From positions 1 to 42,054 of the forward strand of contig JAJTDK010000006.1 in assembly GCA_021300495.1 (NCBI GenBank): a stretch of 42,054 bases of DNA, read 5' to 3'. The translations under genes and the position numbers were made by a program. Source of the stretch: Limnohabitans sp. (GTDB lineage Bacteria > Pseudomonadota > Gammaproteobacteria > Burkholderiales > Burkholderiaceae_C). The notes beneath the pieces are model-generated. The model did no database searches. It was not told where the DNA came from and was given only the letters and a program-made list of their open reading frames with translations. Numbering within the stretch: the stretch's first letter is position 1; every line of letters begins with the position of its first letter. Below, piece after piece: positions 18,015 through 26,092 of the stretch.

Positions 18015-19040
18015 TCATGGTGTGGGGACTTGCAAAGTCGCATTTCTAGCGGCGAAAAATGCACGCGCATCGTCACAGTCCTTGGCAATGCCCAAAGTAA
18101 GGGCTTCCAAGCTGTCGTACTTGAGTTCGTCGTGTAATTTGTGCAGCAAGTCAACTCGGATGATTTTACTGTAGCCACCTTCAACCCCAAGCTGGCTTGG
18201 CCAGTCTAAGCAATGGGTCTCTAAAAGTACGCGGCCACCATTGACATCGTTGGGGTCTAAAGAGGGGCGAATGCCCAAATTGGCGACCCCTGGCAAGGCT
18301 TGTGGGCCTAAGCCATGAACTTCCACATTGAAAATACCGCTGGCTGCGGGTTGCCGGTGGCTAAATCGCAAATTGAGGGTCCTGAAGCCGTCCTGAGCGC
18401 CTTCATGAGAGGCGCCTAGGCCGCGCCCTAGCTTCCTGCCATGCACCACATGGCCGCTGATGCTGTAGGGCCGTCCCAAAAGACGGGTGACGCCGTGCAT
18501 ATCGCCTTTGGCTAGGGCTTCTCTGACGGCAGAGCTTGAAACTCTGAGGCCATGCACTTCGTAGCTGTTCATCCGGGCCACATCAAAACCCAGGCGCTGA
18601 CCCGCGGCATCCAGCATGCTGTAGTCGCCGGCCCGCTTGGCGCCAAAGCGAAAATCATCACCCACCAGCAAATATTTAACACCCAGACCCTTGACCAAAA
18701 CAGACTGAATGAAGTCCTCTGGTGTTTGACTTGCCAAGCGTGCGTCAAAGGGCAGTACCACCACTTGGTCAATGCCGCAGCGATCGAGTTCTAGCAGTTT
18801 GTCGCGCAGGTTTGCAATTCGTGCAGGTGCTAATTCGGGTTTGTTGTGCAGCTTGGCAAAAAAATCTCTGGGGTGAGGCTCGAAGGTCATCACACAACTG
18901 GGTACCCCGCGGTGCGCAGCTTCGTTTTTCAAGAGCGCGAGCATGGCTTGGTGGCCGCGGTGGACACCGTCAAAGTTACCGATCGTCAAGGCGCATTGAT
19001 GGGCCCTGTCTGGGTGGTTGAATCCGCGAAATACCTTCAT
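18015..19040 (-). CDS. ribF: Bifunctional riboflavin kinase / FMN adenylyltransferase RibF
   Basis: A 341-residue enzyme that phosphorylates riboflavin to FMN and adenylates FMN to FAD. The N-terminal adenylyltransferase domain has TIGNFDGVHRGHQAML (residues about 21-36) and the GDDFRFG motif. The C-terminal flavokinase domain has GRPYSISGHVVHGRKLGRGLG and the PxxGVxxxxV-like segment LPGVANLGIRPS. Length is slightly above the usual 310 residues, with an extra segment around HEGAQDGFRTLNLRFSHRQ (about residues 205-225) between the kinase motifs. It heads the ribF-ileS-lspA operon. The promoter probably lies in 19041-19149, but I cannot place it with confidence. Confidence 0.95.
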   Translation of the reverse strand: MKVFRGFNHPDRAHQCALTIGNFDGVHRGHQAMLALLKNEAAHRGVPSCVMTFEPHPRDFFAKLHNKPELAPARIANLRDKLLELDRCGIDQVVVLPFDARLASQTPEDFIQSVLVKGLGVKYLLVGDDFRFGAKRAGDYSMLDAAGQRLGFDVARMNSYEVHGLRVSSSAVREALAKGDMHGVTRLLGRPYSISGHVVHGRKLGRGLGASHEGAQDGFRTLNLRFSHRQPAASGIFNVEVHGLGPQALPGVANLGIRPSLDPNDVNGGRVLLETHCLDWPSQLGVEGGYSKIIRVDLLHKLHDELKYDSLEALTLGIAKDCDDARAFFAARNATLQVPTP

Positions 19041-19149
19041 GCTGCTTGCGTCATAAAAATGAATTGATTACAGGGTATATTGTGACTGACCAGAAAGACT
19101 GGCCTGTTCTCGTTTCATGTCATGGTTTTACCGTTGAATGGAGTCGCTT

Positions 19150-19707
19150 GTGAAGGTCTTGAAATTGTCTGCCCAAGGGCTTCCGCAGTCTTGGATTACT
19201 TTGGAACAAGCTGTGGTCTATTACGCAGCCGAAGATGTCCGCTGGGAAGCGGGTCAAGAAATTGCTGTTTTTCACGGTGGCCACAATGCCATCACGGGCG
19301 AGCAGTCCATCATCAAGGTCAACAGCATCATTGGCACCCGCGGCGTTCATGGCATCAACCCTTTCGAACTTCGCCCCGGCCTGACCAATGGCAAATTGTT
19401 CATTCGAGATCGCAATGTGTGTGCTTATTGCGGCCAGCGGTTTCATGAAACAGAGCTCACCCGCGAGCACATCGTGCCCTTTGCACAAAATGGCATCGAC
19501 AATTGGATGAATGTGGTCACGGCGTGTCGCTCATGCAACCATCGCAAAAGCAGCAGGACACCTGAGCAAGCAGGCATGCCATTGCTCTACGCCCCTTACG
19601 TGCCCAGCCTGTGGGAAGATTTCATTTTGCGAAACCGCAGAATCTTGACCGATCAAATGGCTTTTTTGATGGCACATGTGCCTCAAAATTCCAGATTGAT
19701 CGATTAG
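19150..19707 (+). CDS. HNH endonuclease family protein
   Basis: A 185-residue protein with a C-terminal HNH nuclease domain. Zinc-binding pairs are C91-x2-C94 and C126-x2-C129. The catalytic-side histidine is H107 in TREHIVPF, and NHRK follows the second pair. The first 85 residues form a conserved N-terminal part (VKVLKLSAQGLPQSWITLEQA) seen in a widespread proteobacterial family whose role is not established. GTG at 19150 is preferred because GGAG lies six bases upstream; ATG 19138 is the alternative and would add four residues. The gene stands alone between ribF (divergent) and a convergent acyl-CoA dehydrogenase gene, with no transposase, methylase or phage gene near, so it is probably a chromosomal housekeeping or repair protein. 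Confidence 0.85.
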   Translation: MKVLKLSAQGLPQSWITLEQAVVYYAAEDVRWEAGQEIAVFHGGHNAITGEQSIIKVNSIIGTRGVHGINPFELRPGLTNGKLFIRDRNVCAYCGQRFHETELTREHIVPFAQNGIDNWMNVVTACRSCNHRKSSRTPEQAGMPLLYAPYVPSLWEDFILRNRRILTDQMAFLMAHVPQNSRLID

Positions 19708-19721
19708 ATCTTTAGCTTCCC

Positions 19722-20837
19722 TTAAGCGAAAACGCCAGCTGTTTCTTGCATACTGGCAGACACTTCCCCCAAGTGGTGCAGGGTGTCGCCGAAAGTCATT
19801 TCAAGCTGCGTCAATTTCTTGAAGTAGTGGCTCACAATGTACTCGTCAGTCACGCCAATACCACCATGCAATTGCACAGATTGTTGTCCCACATAGCGCA
19901 TGGAATTGCCCAATTGGTATTTGGCACGGGCCATGGCTTGGTGGCGCTCAGATGCAGGTGTATTCAGCTTCAAGCTGGCGTAATAGCTCATTGAGCGGCC
20001 CAACTCCAATTGCATTTTCATATCGGCCACGCGGTGACGCAGGGCCTGGAAGGTGGCAATGGTGGTGTTGAACTGCTTGCGGGTGTTCATGTAGTCCACG
20101 GTGATGGCCATGGTTTTGTCCATCACGCCGACGCCTTCAGCGCAGGCACACGCAATGCCAATGTCCACGGCGTGGCTCAATGCGGTTTGGCCATCGAGGG
20201 TTAGCAAACTTGCGGGGCTTTGATTGAGTTGGAGTTCGGCAGCGCGGCCACCGTCTTGGGTACCGTAGCCCGACGTGGTGCAGCCCTTGGCTTCTTTGGC
20301 CACCAAGAACAAAGCCAGCTTGCCGGATGCCATGGCTGGCACTAAAAAGGCATCTGCATGGTCACCCACGGCCACCATGCTTTTGGTGCCGGTAATGTGC
20401 CATTGACCATCTTGTTGCTGTGCTTGCGCATCGCATTTGTGGGTGTTGTAACGTGATTTGCGTTCTTGGTGAGCCAACACCACAATGGCTTCGCCGCCTG
20501 CAATTTTGGGCAGCCATGCGGCCTTCAAAGCATCGGGTGCATAGCCTTCTAAAACGGCGCCAGCAATGAAAGCATGCTGTATGGGTTCGAGCACAATGCC
20601 GCGGCCCAATTCTTCCATCACCACCATGCCTTCAACGGGCCCCATGCCCATACCGCCTTGATCTTCGCTGACATACAGGCCGCACAGGCCCAGCTCTGCC
20701 AGCTCGGTATAGGCGGCGCGGTCAAAGCCGCCCGCATGCGTAATTTCGCGGCGGCGGTCAAAGGTGTAGCCCTTGTCGACCCATTTGCGAACAGCGTCGC
20801 GCAATTGTTCTTGATCGTCTGAAAAATCGAAATCCAT
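19722..20837 (-). CDS. Acyl-CoA dehydrogenase, small subunit (pimeloyl-CoA dehydrogenase PimD-like)
   Basis: A 371-residue flavoprotein of the acyl-CoA dehydrogenase fold. The FAD and CoA region MNTRKQFNTTIATFQALRHR is present, and LHGGIGVTDEY marks the C-terminal domain. The mid-domain is shortened compared with ordinary dehydrogenases. The usual C-terminal glutamate motif (YEGTxxxxR) is not present. This pattern fits the small subunits of heteromeric dehydrogenases such as PimCD. It lies 25 bases after the large-subunit gene, so both are co-transcribed. The substrate is not determined; dicarboxylyl-CoA or medium-chain acyl-CoA oxidation is plausible. Confidence 0.85.
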   Translation of the reverse strand: MDFDFSDDQEQLRDAVRKWVDKGYTFDRRREITHAGGFDRAAYTELAELGLCGLYVSEDQGGMGMGPVEGMVVMEELGRGIVLEPIQHAFIAGAVLEGYAPDALKAAWLPKIAGGEAIVVLAHQERKSRYNTHKCDAQAQQQDGQWHITGTKSMVAVGDHADAFLVPAMASGKLALFLVAKEAKGCTTSGYGTQDGGRAAELQLNQSPASLLTLDGQTALSHAVDIGIACACAEGVGVMDKTMAITVDYMNTRKQFNTTIATFQALRHRVADMKMQLELGRSMSYYASLKLNTPASERHQAMARAKYQLGNSMRYVGQQSVQLHGGIGVTDEYIVSHYFKKLTQLEMTFGDTLHHLGEVSASMQETAGVFA

Positions 20838-20862
20838 GATGTGTCCTTTAGGGGTTAAGTCA

Positions 20863-22044
20863 TTAACCCAAAACTACCTGAGCCACGATGTTGCGCTGCA
20901 CTTCATTGCTGCCGCCGTAGATCGTGGTTTTGCGCATGTTGAAATAGTTGGCTGCAAGCGGTGCGTTGGAAACTTCGTGTCCGGGAAAGTCGCCTTGCCA
21001 ACCTGCATCCATGGCTTCGAAGATGAAGGGCAGGCTGAAGGGGCCGGCAGCCAGCATCATGAGTTCGGTGTAACGCTGTTGAATTTCGCTGCCCTTGATT
21101 TTCAAAAGGCCTGCAATGTCGAGTGAGTTTTTGCCAGACTTTTCTGCCGACAAAACACGCAAGACCAACATCTCCAAAGCAACGATGTCCACTTCCAGCT
21201 TAGAAATTTCATCGCGAAAACGCATGTCTTCGTAAACACCTTCGGTTTTGGCAATGCGCTTGAGACGCTCGAGTTCGCGTTTGGCACGGTTCACGTCGGC
21301 AATGTTGGTGCGCTCGTGTGCCAACAAATGCTTGGCGTAATTCCAACCTTTGTTTTCTTCACCCACCAGGTTTTCTGCGGGCACTTCCACATTGTCAAAC
21401 CACACTTCATTGACTTCGCATTCGCCATCAAGCAACTTGATGGGACGTACCGTAATGCCGGGCGTCTTCATGTCGATCAGCAAAAAGGAGATGCCTGTTT
21501 GTGGTTTGCCTTCGTTGCTGGTGCGCACCAAGCAGAAAATCCATTCGCCGTATTGGCCCAAGGTGGTCCAGGTTTTTTGGCCATTGACAATGTACTTGTT
21601 GCCCACGCGTTCAGCACGGGTTTTGAGAGACGCCAAGTCAGAGCCTGAACCCGGCTCGCTGTAGCCTTGGCTCCACCACACGTCACCGCTGGCGATACCC
21701 GGTAAGAAACGCTTTTGTTGTTCAGCATTGCCAAAAGCCATGATCACAGGCGCCACCATGACGGGGCCGAAAGGCACCACGCGCGGGGCACCGGCCAATG
21801 CGCATTCTTCTTCGAACAAATGCTTTTGCACAGCTGTCCACCCAGGTCCGCCAAACTCTTCAGGCCAGCCCCAACCGAGCCAACCTTTCTTGCCCAAAAT
21901 TTTGGCCCAACGCTGTAGGTCGTCACGCGAGAGACGCATGGCGCTGTGAACTTTTTGCGAAATTTCGGAAGGTAAGTTTGCTTTTACCCAAGCGCGAATT
22001 TCTTCGCGAAATGCGAGTTCTTCGGGAGTGAATGCCAAATCCAT
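20863..22044 (-). CDS. Acyl-CoA dehydrogenase, large subunit (pimeloyl-CoA dehydrogenase PimC-like)
   Basis: A 393-residue acyl-CoA dehydrogenase. It has MDLAFTPEELAFREEIRAWV at the N-terminus, the FAD-contact segment WWSQGYSEPGSGSDLASL near residues 124-141, KTWTTLGQYGEW, and the C-terminal IYGGSNEVQRNI. At the last motif most acyl-CoA dehydrogenases have YEG with the catalytic glutamate; here the residue is Gly377. The pairing with the small-subunit gene downstream suggests a heteromeric enzyme that forms the alpha-beta double bond in acyl-CoA during beta-oxidation. ATG at 22044 gives the normal family start. Confidence 0.9.
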   Translation of the reverse strand: MDLAFTPEELAFREEIRAWVKANLPSEISQKVHSAMRLSRDDLQRWAKILGKKGWLGWGWPEEFGGPGWTAVQKHLFEEECALAGAPRVVPFGPVMVAPVIMAFGNAEQQKRFLPGIASGDVWWSQGYSEPGSGSDLASLKTRAERVGNKYIVNGQKTWTTLGQYGEWIFCLVRTSNEGKPQTGISFLLIDMKTPGITVRPIKLLDGECEVNEVWFDNVEVPAENLVGEENKGWNYAKHLLAHERTNIADVNRAKRELERLKRIAKTEGVYEDMRFRDEISKLEVDIVALEMLVLRVLSAEKSGKNSLDIAGLLKIKGSEIQQRYTELMMLAAGPFSLPFIFEAMDAGWQGDFPGHEVSNAPLAANYFNMRKTTIYGGSNEVQRNIVAQVVLG

Positions 22045-22192
22045 GAGGTGTGTCTCCGGTCAATGCCAGTAAAAAAGAGGGAAAGAGCGTTTTTAGCACG
22101 ACCGTGCGCAAATCCGGTGTCTTGGCTGCGACAAAATGCAATTTAGATACCCGCTGCAGGGATAATACGGAGTCTTGCTTGACGGTTCATTT

Positions 22193-22807
22193 GTGAAAAA
22201 CATTGTTATTTTGATTTCTGGCGCTGGGTCCAACATGGCAGCCATTGTGAAAACCGCGCATGAAGAGGCTTGGTCCAAGAAATGGGGCGTGAAGGTGGCC
22301 GCTGTGATCAGCAACAAGCCTGAAGCGTCAGGCCTCACTTGGTTGCAAGATCGCTCTGAATTTGCCAACATCAAAACTCAAACCCTAGACCACACGCTGT
22401 TTGACTCTAGGGAGGCTTTTGACCAATCCCTGATGGTGAAAATTGATGCGCATGATCCCGCTTTGGTCGTGCTGGCGGGTTTCATGCGAATTTTGACGCC
22501 TGCTTTCGTGGCGCACTATCAAGGCCGCCTGCTCAACATTCACCCCTCACTGTTACCCGCATTTGCCGGATTGAACACGCACCAGCGCGCCATTGATGCG
22601 GGTTCCAAGTTTGCTGGCGCCACAGTTCACCAAGTTTCTGTCGAGGTGGATCAAGGGCAAATTTTGGCCCAAGCCGTGGTGCCTGTTCTTGAGGGTGACA
22701 CGGCCGAAACGCTGGCCGCCAGAGTGCTCACGCAAGAGCACCTTATTTTTCCTGCCGCTGTGGCAGCGTTTTTCAAGACTCCGGCAGTTCCTCGCCCAAC
22801 CAAGTAA
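22193..22807 (+). CDS. purN: Phosphoribosylglycinamide formyltransferase PurN
   Basis: A 204-residue enzyme that transfers a formyl group from 10-formyl-tetrahydrofolate to GAR, the third step of purine synthesis. It begins KNIVILISGAGSNM (the phosphate loop, usually GRGSN) and contains GFMRILTPAF, NIHPSLLPAF with the catalytic Asn/His, and a downstream VDQGQI aspartate. The frame is open from a TTG at 22175; GTG at 22193 gives the standard N-terminus and is preferred. Upstream, GATAAT at 22161-22166 is a possible -10 box without a clear -35. The last 35 bases overlap a convergent DUF1653 gene. Confidence 0.94.
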   Translation: MKNIVILISGAGSNMAAIVKTAHEEAWSKKWGVKVAAVISNKPEASGLTWLQDRSEFANIKTQTLDHTLFDSREAFDQSLMVKIDAHDPALVVLAGFMRILTPAFVAHYQGRLLNIHPSLLPAFAGLNTHQRAIDAGSKFAGATVHQVSVEVDQGQILAQAVVPVLEGDTAETLAARVLTQEHLIFPAAVAAFFKTPAVPRPTK

Positions 22808-23027
22808 AACGCGGTTGAATCACGCCCTTGATGTCCACCGTTTCATTGAACATGGCGGCGGGCCTGACCCACAGGCCTTGCTCGCCGTAAAGCGCTTTGT
22901 ACAAAGTCATAGGCTCAAGAGACTCACTGTGCCTCACGGTGCCTAACACTTGGTACAGCAAATTTTTGTAGTGACGGTAGTAGCCAGGTCGGGTGATGAT
23001 CAGTGGCGGTAAGGTTTCTTCTTGCAT
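22773..23027 (-). CDS. DUF1653 domain protein
   Basis: An 84-residue protein dominated by one DUF1653 domain: HYKNLLYQVLGTVRHSESLEP, then YKALYGEQGLWVRPAAMF. The domain is a small beta-rich module of unknown function found in many bacteria, alone or fused to other enzymes. The frame is open up to 23060, but ATG 23027 (MQEETLPPL) is the best start because it leaves room for the divergent gene. Its 3' end overlaps that of purN by 35 bases in antisense. Confidence 0.85.
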   Translation of the reverse strand: MQEETLPPLIITRPGYYRHYKNLLYQVLGTVRHSESLEPMTLYKALYGEQGLWVRPAAMFNETVDIKGVIQPRFTWLGEELPES

Positions 23028-23068
23028 GAAATCGCTCTTGCGTGTTGTGCGGTGGGACAATAGAGCTT

Positions 23069-24325
23069 ATGCATCCAAAAGCCCTGTTAGACGCCTGCGC
23101 CGAATTGGTCAGGCTGACCCTCCAATTTAACCATCCCGCTGATGCGGTGGTTTCTCGTTTTTTCCGTGACAACCGCAATTTGGGTCCGCGAGAGCGGGCC
23201 ACCCTGTCTGAAACGGTTTTTCAAGTTTTGCGACAAAAACTCTTGTTTGAGCACATGGCCCGGTCTGGCAGCGGTGCCAAAGAAAAACGCTTGGCCATTT
23301 TGGGTTTTGCGGGCCCCAGAGATTTCGTCAAAAGCGCCTTGAACGACACCGAAAAAAAATGGCTCGACATGTGCGACAGCATTCAGCCATCAGACTTGAT
23401 GTCGCAGCACATTCACAATTTGCCCGATTGGTTGGCGCAGCCCCTCAAAGAGCAACTGGGCGATGAGTTTGGTGCCTTGGCCAAGAGCTTGCAGCAATCG
23501 GGTAGCTTGGATTTGCGTGTCAACGACTTGAACGAAAAACGCGCTGAAGTGCAGAAAGAATTAACCGCGGCAGGCATTGTTTGCGAGCTCACTCCTTATT
23601 CGCCTTGGGGTCTGCGTTTGCAAGGCAAACCGTCTTTGGCCAAGGTCAAAGCCTTTGAGCGCGGTGCGGTTGAAGTGCAAGACGAAGGATCGCAGTTGCT
23701 GGCGCTGCTGCTGGATGCGCACCGCGGTGAAATGGTGGTGGATTTTTGTGCAGGAGCGGGCGGCAAAACTTTGGCCATTGGCGCCGCCATGCGCAACACA
23801 GGGCGCTTGTATGCCATGGACACCTCAGCTCACCGTTTAGATGCTTTGAAGCCCCGTTTGGCGCGCAGCCAGTTGTCCAACGTGCATCCTGCGGCTATTG
23901 CGCATGAGCGCGATGACCGTGTGAAGCGCTTGGCCGGCAAGATTGATCGGGTTTTGGTGGATGCGCCTTGCTCTGGGCTGGGCACCCTTAGGCGCAATCC
24001 AGATTTGAAATGGCGCCAAAAGCCTGAAGGCATTGCCGAAGTCACGGCAACTCAAACTGCTATTTTGGAAAGTGCAGCGCGTTTGTTGAAGCCGGGTGGC
24101 CGTTTGGTCTATGCCACCTGCAGCATGCTGCCGCAAGAGAACGAAGAGATCGCTGAAGCGTTTTCTAAGGCGCATCCCGATTTTGCAGTTTTGCCTGTGG
24201 CCGAAGAACTGACACGCTTGAAAGTGGCCAATGCCGACAAGCTGTGCAATGGCCAATTTTTACGCCTGTGGCCCCATAGGCATGGCACAGACGGTTTCTT
24301 TGCCGCTATTTGGATTCGAAAGTGA
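23069..24325 (+). CDS. RsmB/NOP-family RNA (cytosine-5)-methyltransferase
   Basis: A 418-residue SAM-dependent methyltransferase. The N-terminal 70 residues form a helical NusB-like segment (VVSRFFRDNRNLGPRERA). The catalytic domain has DFCAGAGGKTLAIG (SAM loop), VDAPCSGLGTLRRNPD (motif IV) and YATCSMLPQENEEI (motif VI), giving the two active-site cysteines of m5C enzymes. The target could be C967 of 16S rRNA (RsmB); Burkholderiales often encode a second family member, so I give no symbol. ATG 23069 gives the family N-terminus MHPKALLDACAEL; nine additional codons upstream are open but improbable. It is divergent from the DUF1653 gene with 41 bases between. Confidence 0.87.
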   Translation: MHPKALLDACAELVRLTLQFNHPADAVVSRFFRDNRNLGPRERATLSETVFQVLRQKLLFEHMARSGSGAKEKRLAILGFAGPRDFVKSALNDTEKKWLDMCDSIQPSDLMSQHIHNLPDWLAQPLKEQLGDEFGALAKSLQQSGSLDLRVNDLNEKRAEVQKELTAAGIVCELTPYSPWGLRLQGKPSLAKVKAFERGAVEVQDEGSQLLALLLDAHRGEMVVDFCAGAGGKTLAIGAAMRNTGRLYAMDTSAHRLDALKPRLARSQLSNVHPAAIAHERDDRVKRLAGKIDRVLVDAPCSGLGTLRRNPDLKWRQKPEGIAEVTATQTAILESAARLLKPGGRLVYATCSMLPQENEEIAEAFSKAHPDFAVLPVAEELTRLKVANADKLCNGQFLRLWPHRHGTDGFFAAIWIRK

Positions 24326-24439
24326 ATCCTAAAGCGCTAACTTTGGTGCTTGCTTGTTGAAATCACTGTCAATTTGAATTCGAAAATCTTAAAATATTAG
24401 GATAGCCTTTACGGGCACCTCTACACAGAAAGCGATTGC

Positions 24440-25645
24440 ATGTTGTTACTCGACTCGGCTGTATTTGACGCGGTCATTGACTGGATGGCCAACGGAATCA
24501 TGGGATTTTCGGGTTGGCAAATTTTCTTTGTCATTCTGGGTCTTACCCACATCACGATTGCCAGCGTGACCATCTTCTTGCACCGCCATCAGGCTCACCG
24601 TGCCTTAGATTTGCACCCCATCGCATCGCATTTCTTCCGTTTTTGGTTGTGGATGACCACCGGTCAGGTGACCAAAGAGTGGGCCGCCATTCACCGTAAG
24701 CACCACGCCAAGTGCGAGCAAGCTGAAGACCCGCACAGCCCGCATGTGCACGGCATTCGCACGGTGTTGTTCACCGGTGCCGAGTTGTACCGCAAAGAAT
24801 CTAAAAACAAAGAAACCCTCAGCCGCTATGGCCATGGCACCCCCGACGACTGGATAGAGCGCAATCTGTATTCGCGCTTTTCCTGGCAAGGTGTGGCACT
24901 GATGTTGATCATCGATGTGGCCTTGTTTGGCGCATTGGGCCTTACTGTGTGGGCCGTTCAAATGGCTTGGATTCCAATCACTGCGGCAGGCATCATCAAT
25001 GGTGCTGCCCACTATTGGGGCTACCGCAACTTCGAGGCACACGACGCCAGCACCAACATCTCGCCTTGGGGCATCTTGATTGGTGGTGAAGAGCTGCACA
25101 ACAACCATCACACCTACCCAACGTCTGCCAAGTTGTCGGTCAAGCCCTATGAAATTGATCTGGGCTGGGCGTACATCTGCATCTTGCAAGCTGTAGGTTT
25201 GGCCACTGTGAAAAAGACCCCGCCTGTCTTGGCCTTTGGCGAATTACGCCCTGTGGCTGATGAGAAAACTTTGGAAGCTTTGATCACCAACCGATATGCA
25301 GTCATGGCCGGTTACGCCCGTCAAATGCGCACTGTCTTCCGCCAAGAAGTGGCCAATGCCAAACTTGACGCCAGTGTTTTAAAAGTAGCCAAGCGTTGGA
25401 TTCACCGCGATGGCGACAAAATACCGGCCGAAGCACGCGCCCCTTTGAGCGCCACCCTTGCAGCCTATCCCGTGCTAGACAAAATGTTGGCTATGCGCGA
25501 AGAGCTGCGCCAAATTTGGCTCAACACCTCCCACAACCGCGAACAGTTGGCGCTTGATTTACAAGCTTGGTGTAAACGCGCAGAAGAAAGCGGCATTGCT
25601 GCACTTCGCGACTTCTCCACCCAACTTCGCGCTGCTCGCGCTTGA
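24440..25645 (+). CDS. Acyl-CoA/acyl-lipid delta-9-type fatty acid desaturase
   Basis: A 401-residue integral membrane di-iron desaturase. The three histidine boxes are HRHQAH (48-53), HRKHH (85-89) and HNNHH (220-224), and paired hydrophobic helices lie between boxes. It introduces a cis double bond into saturated acyl chains and so tunes membrane fluidity. The C-terminal 120 residues form a soluble helical extension rich in Ala, Arg and Glu, seen in betaproteobacterial relatives. Upstream 24326-24439 is AT-rich (a candidate -10 in TTAAAATATTAGGAT), compatible with its own promoter. The large inverted repeat at 25661-25844 starts 15 bases after its stop. Confidence 0.92.
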   Translation: MLLLDSAVFDAVIDWMANGIMGFSGWQIFFVILGLTHITIASVTIFLHRHQAHRALDLHPIASHFFRFWLWMTTGQVTKEWAAIHRKHHAKCEQAEDPHSPHVHGIRTVLFTGAELYRKESKNKETLSRYGHGTPDDWIERNLYSRFSWQGVALMLIIDVALFGALGLTVWAVQMAWIPITAAGIINGAAHYWGYRNFEAHDASTNISPWGILIGGEELHNNHHTYPTSAKLSVKPYEIDLGWAYICILQAVGLATVKKTPPVLAFGELRPVADEKTLEALITNRYAVMAGYARQMRTVFRQEVANAKLDASVLKVAKRWIHRDGDKIPAEARAPLSATLAAYPVLDKMLAMREELRQIWLNTSHNREQLALDLQAWCKRAEESGIAALRDFSTQLRAARA

Positions 25646-25660
25646 TCGATTGGGGCGGCC

Positions 25661-25844
25661 AATTTAAATGGGGCAAACAATTGGGGTCAGAGCAACATTA
25701 ATTTCCAATCTGTTTGGGGCAGAGGCTAATGGGGGCTGACGATTTGTGGTACTCCACCATGAGGAAGCCCCCATTAGCCTCTGCCCCAAACAGATTGACC
25801 AAATTAAAGTCGATCTGACCCCAATTGTTTGCCCCATTTAAATT
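25661..25844. repeat. 184-bp nested inverted repeat, MITE- or REPIN-like element
   Basis: The outer arms 25661-25691 and 25814-25844 are perfect 31-base inverted copies, from AATTTAAATGGGGCAAAC to GGGGTCAGA. The inner arms 25707-25737 and 25766-25796 are another perfect 31-base pair, from AATCTGTTTGGGG to AATGGGGGCT. The 15- and 17-base linkers share TTAATTT. A 28-base centre (25738-25765) carries a 4-bp mini hairpin GTGG-TACT-CCAC. Outer and inner arms share a TTGGGG(T)CAGAG core, so the element looks like a repeat unit and its inverted copy. The octamer ATTTAAAT at both ends could be a target duplication or just part of the arms, as it is self-complementary. It contains no open reading frame. 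RNA from either strand would fold into one long hairpin. Confidence 0.88.
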
Positions 25845-25855
25845 TCTCCAGAAAC

Positions 25856-25882
25856 AAAAAAGCCCGCTGATGCGGGCTTTTT
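25856..25882. terminator. rpmG: Bidirectional intrinsic terminator between the desaturase gene and rpmG
   Basis: AGCCCGC-TGAT-GCGGGCT is a perfect 7-bp stem, preceded by A5 (part of a longer A-run) and followed by T4, so it can end transcripts from both strands. It lies 19 bases beyond the rpmG stop and beyond the nested inverted repeat on the desaturase side. Confidence 0.9.
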
Positions 25883-25900
25883 CTATGGCGTCAAGCTGAA

Positions 25901-26071
25901 TTACTTCAGTTTGATTTCCTTGTACTCAACGTGCTTGCGAGCTTTTGGGTCGAACTTCATGATCGACATTTTCTCGGGCATTGTTTTCTTGTTCTTGCTG
26001 GTCGTGTAAAAGTGACCAGTTCCAGCTGTAGATTCCAGCTTGATTTTTTCGCGTCCGCCTTTGCTTGCCAT
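25901..26071 (-). CDS. rpmG: 50S ribosomal protein L33
   Basis: A 56-residue ribosomal protein, normal length for L33, found by translating the reverse strand from ATG 26071 to TAA 25901. It begins [14 protein letters not shown] and has [12 protein letters not shown] followed by [19 protein letters not shown], typical of L33. There is no CxxC zinc pair, so it is the zinc-independent (C-) form. A ribosome binding site AGGAG lies just before the ATG. It follows rpmB by 21 bases, the usual rpmB-rpmG pair, and a terminator follows. Confidence 0.96.
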   Translation of the reverse strand: MASKGGREKIKLESTAGTGHFYTTSKNKKTMPEKMSIMKFDPKARKHVEYKEIKLK

Positions 26072-26092
26072 GATGGTGCTCCTGTAGGGGGT

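Noticed and set aside
24326-24403. ATCCTAA...TTAGGAT inverted repeat before the desaturase gene
   Set aside because: A 7-base repeat 64 bases apart in AT-rich DNA is easily expected by chance.
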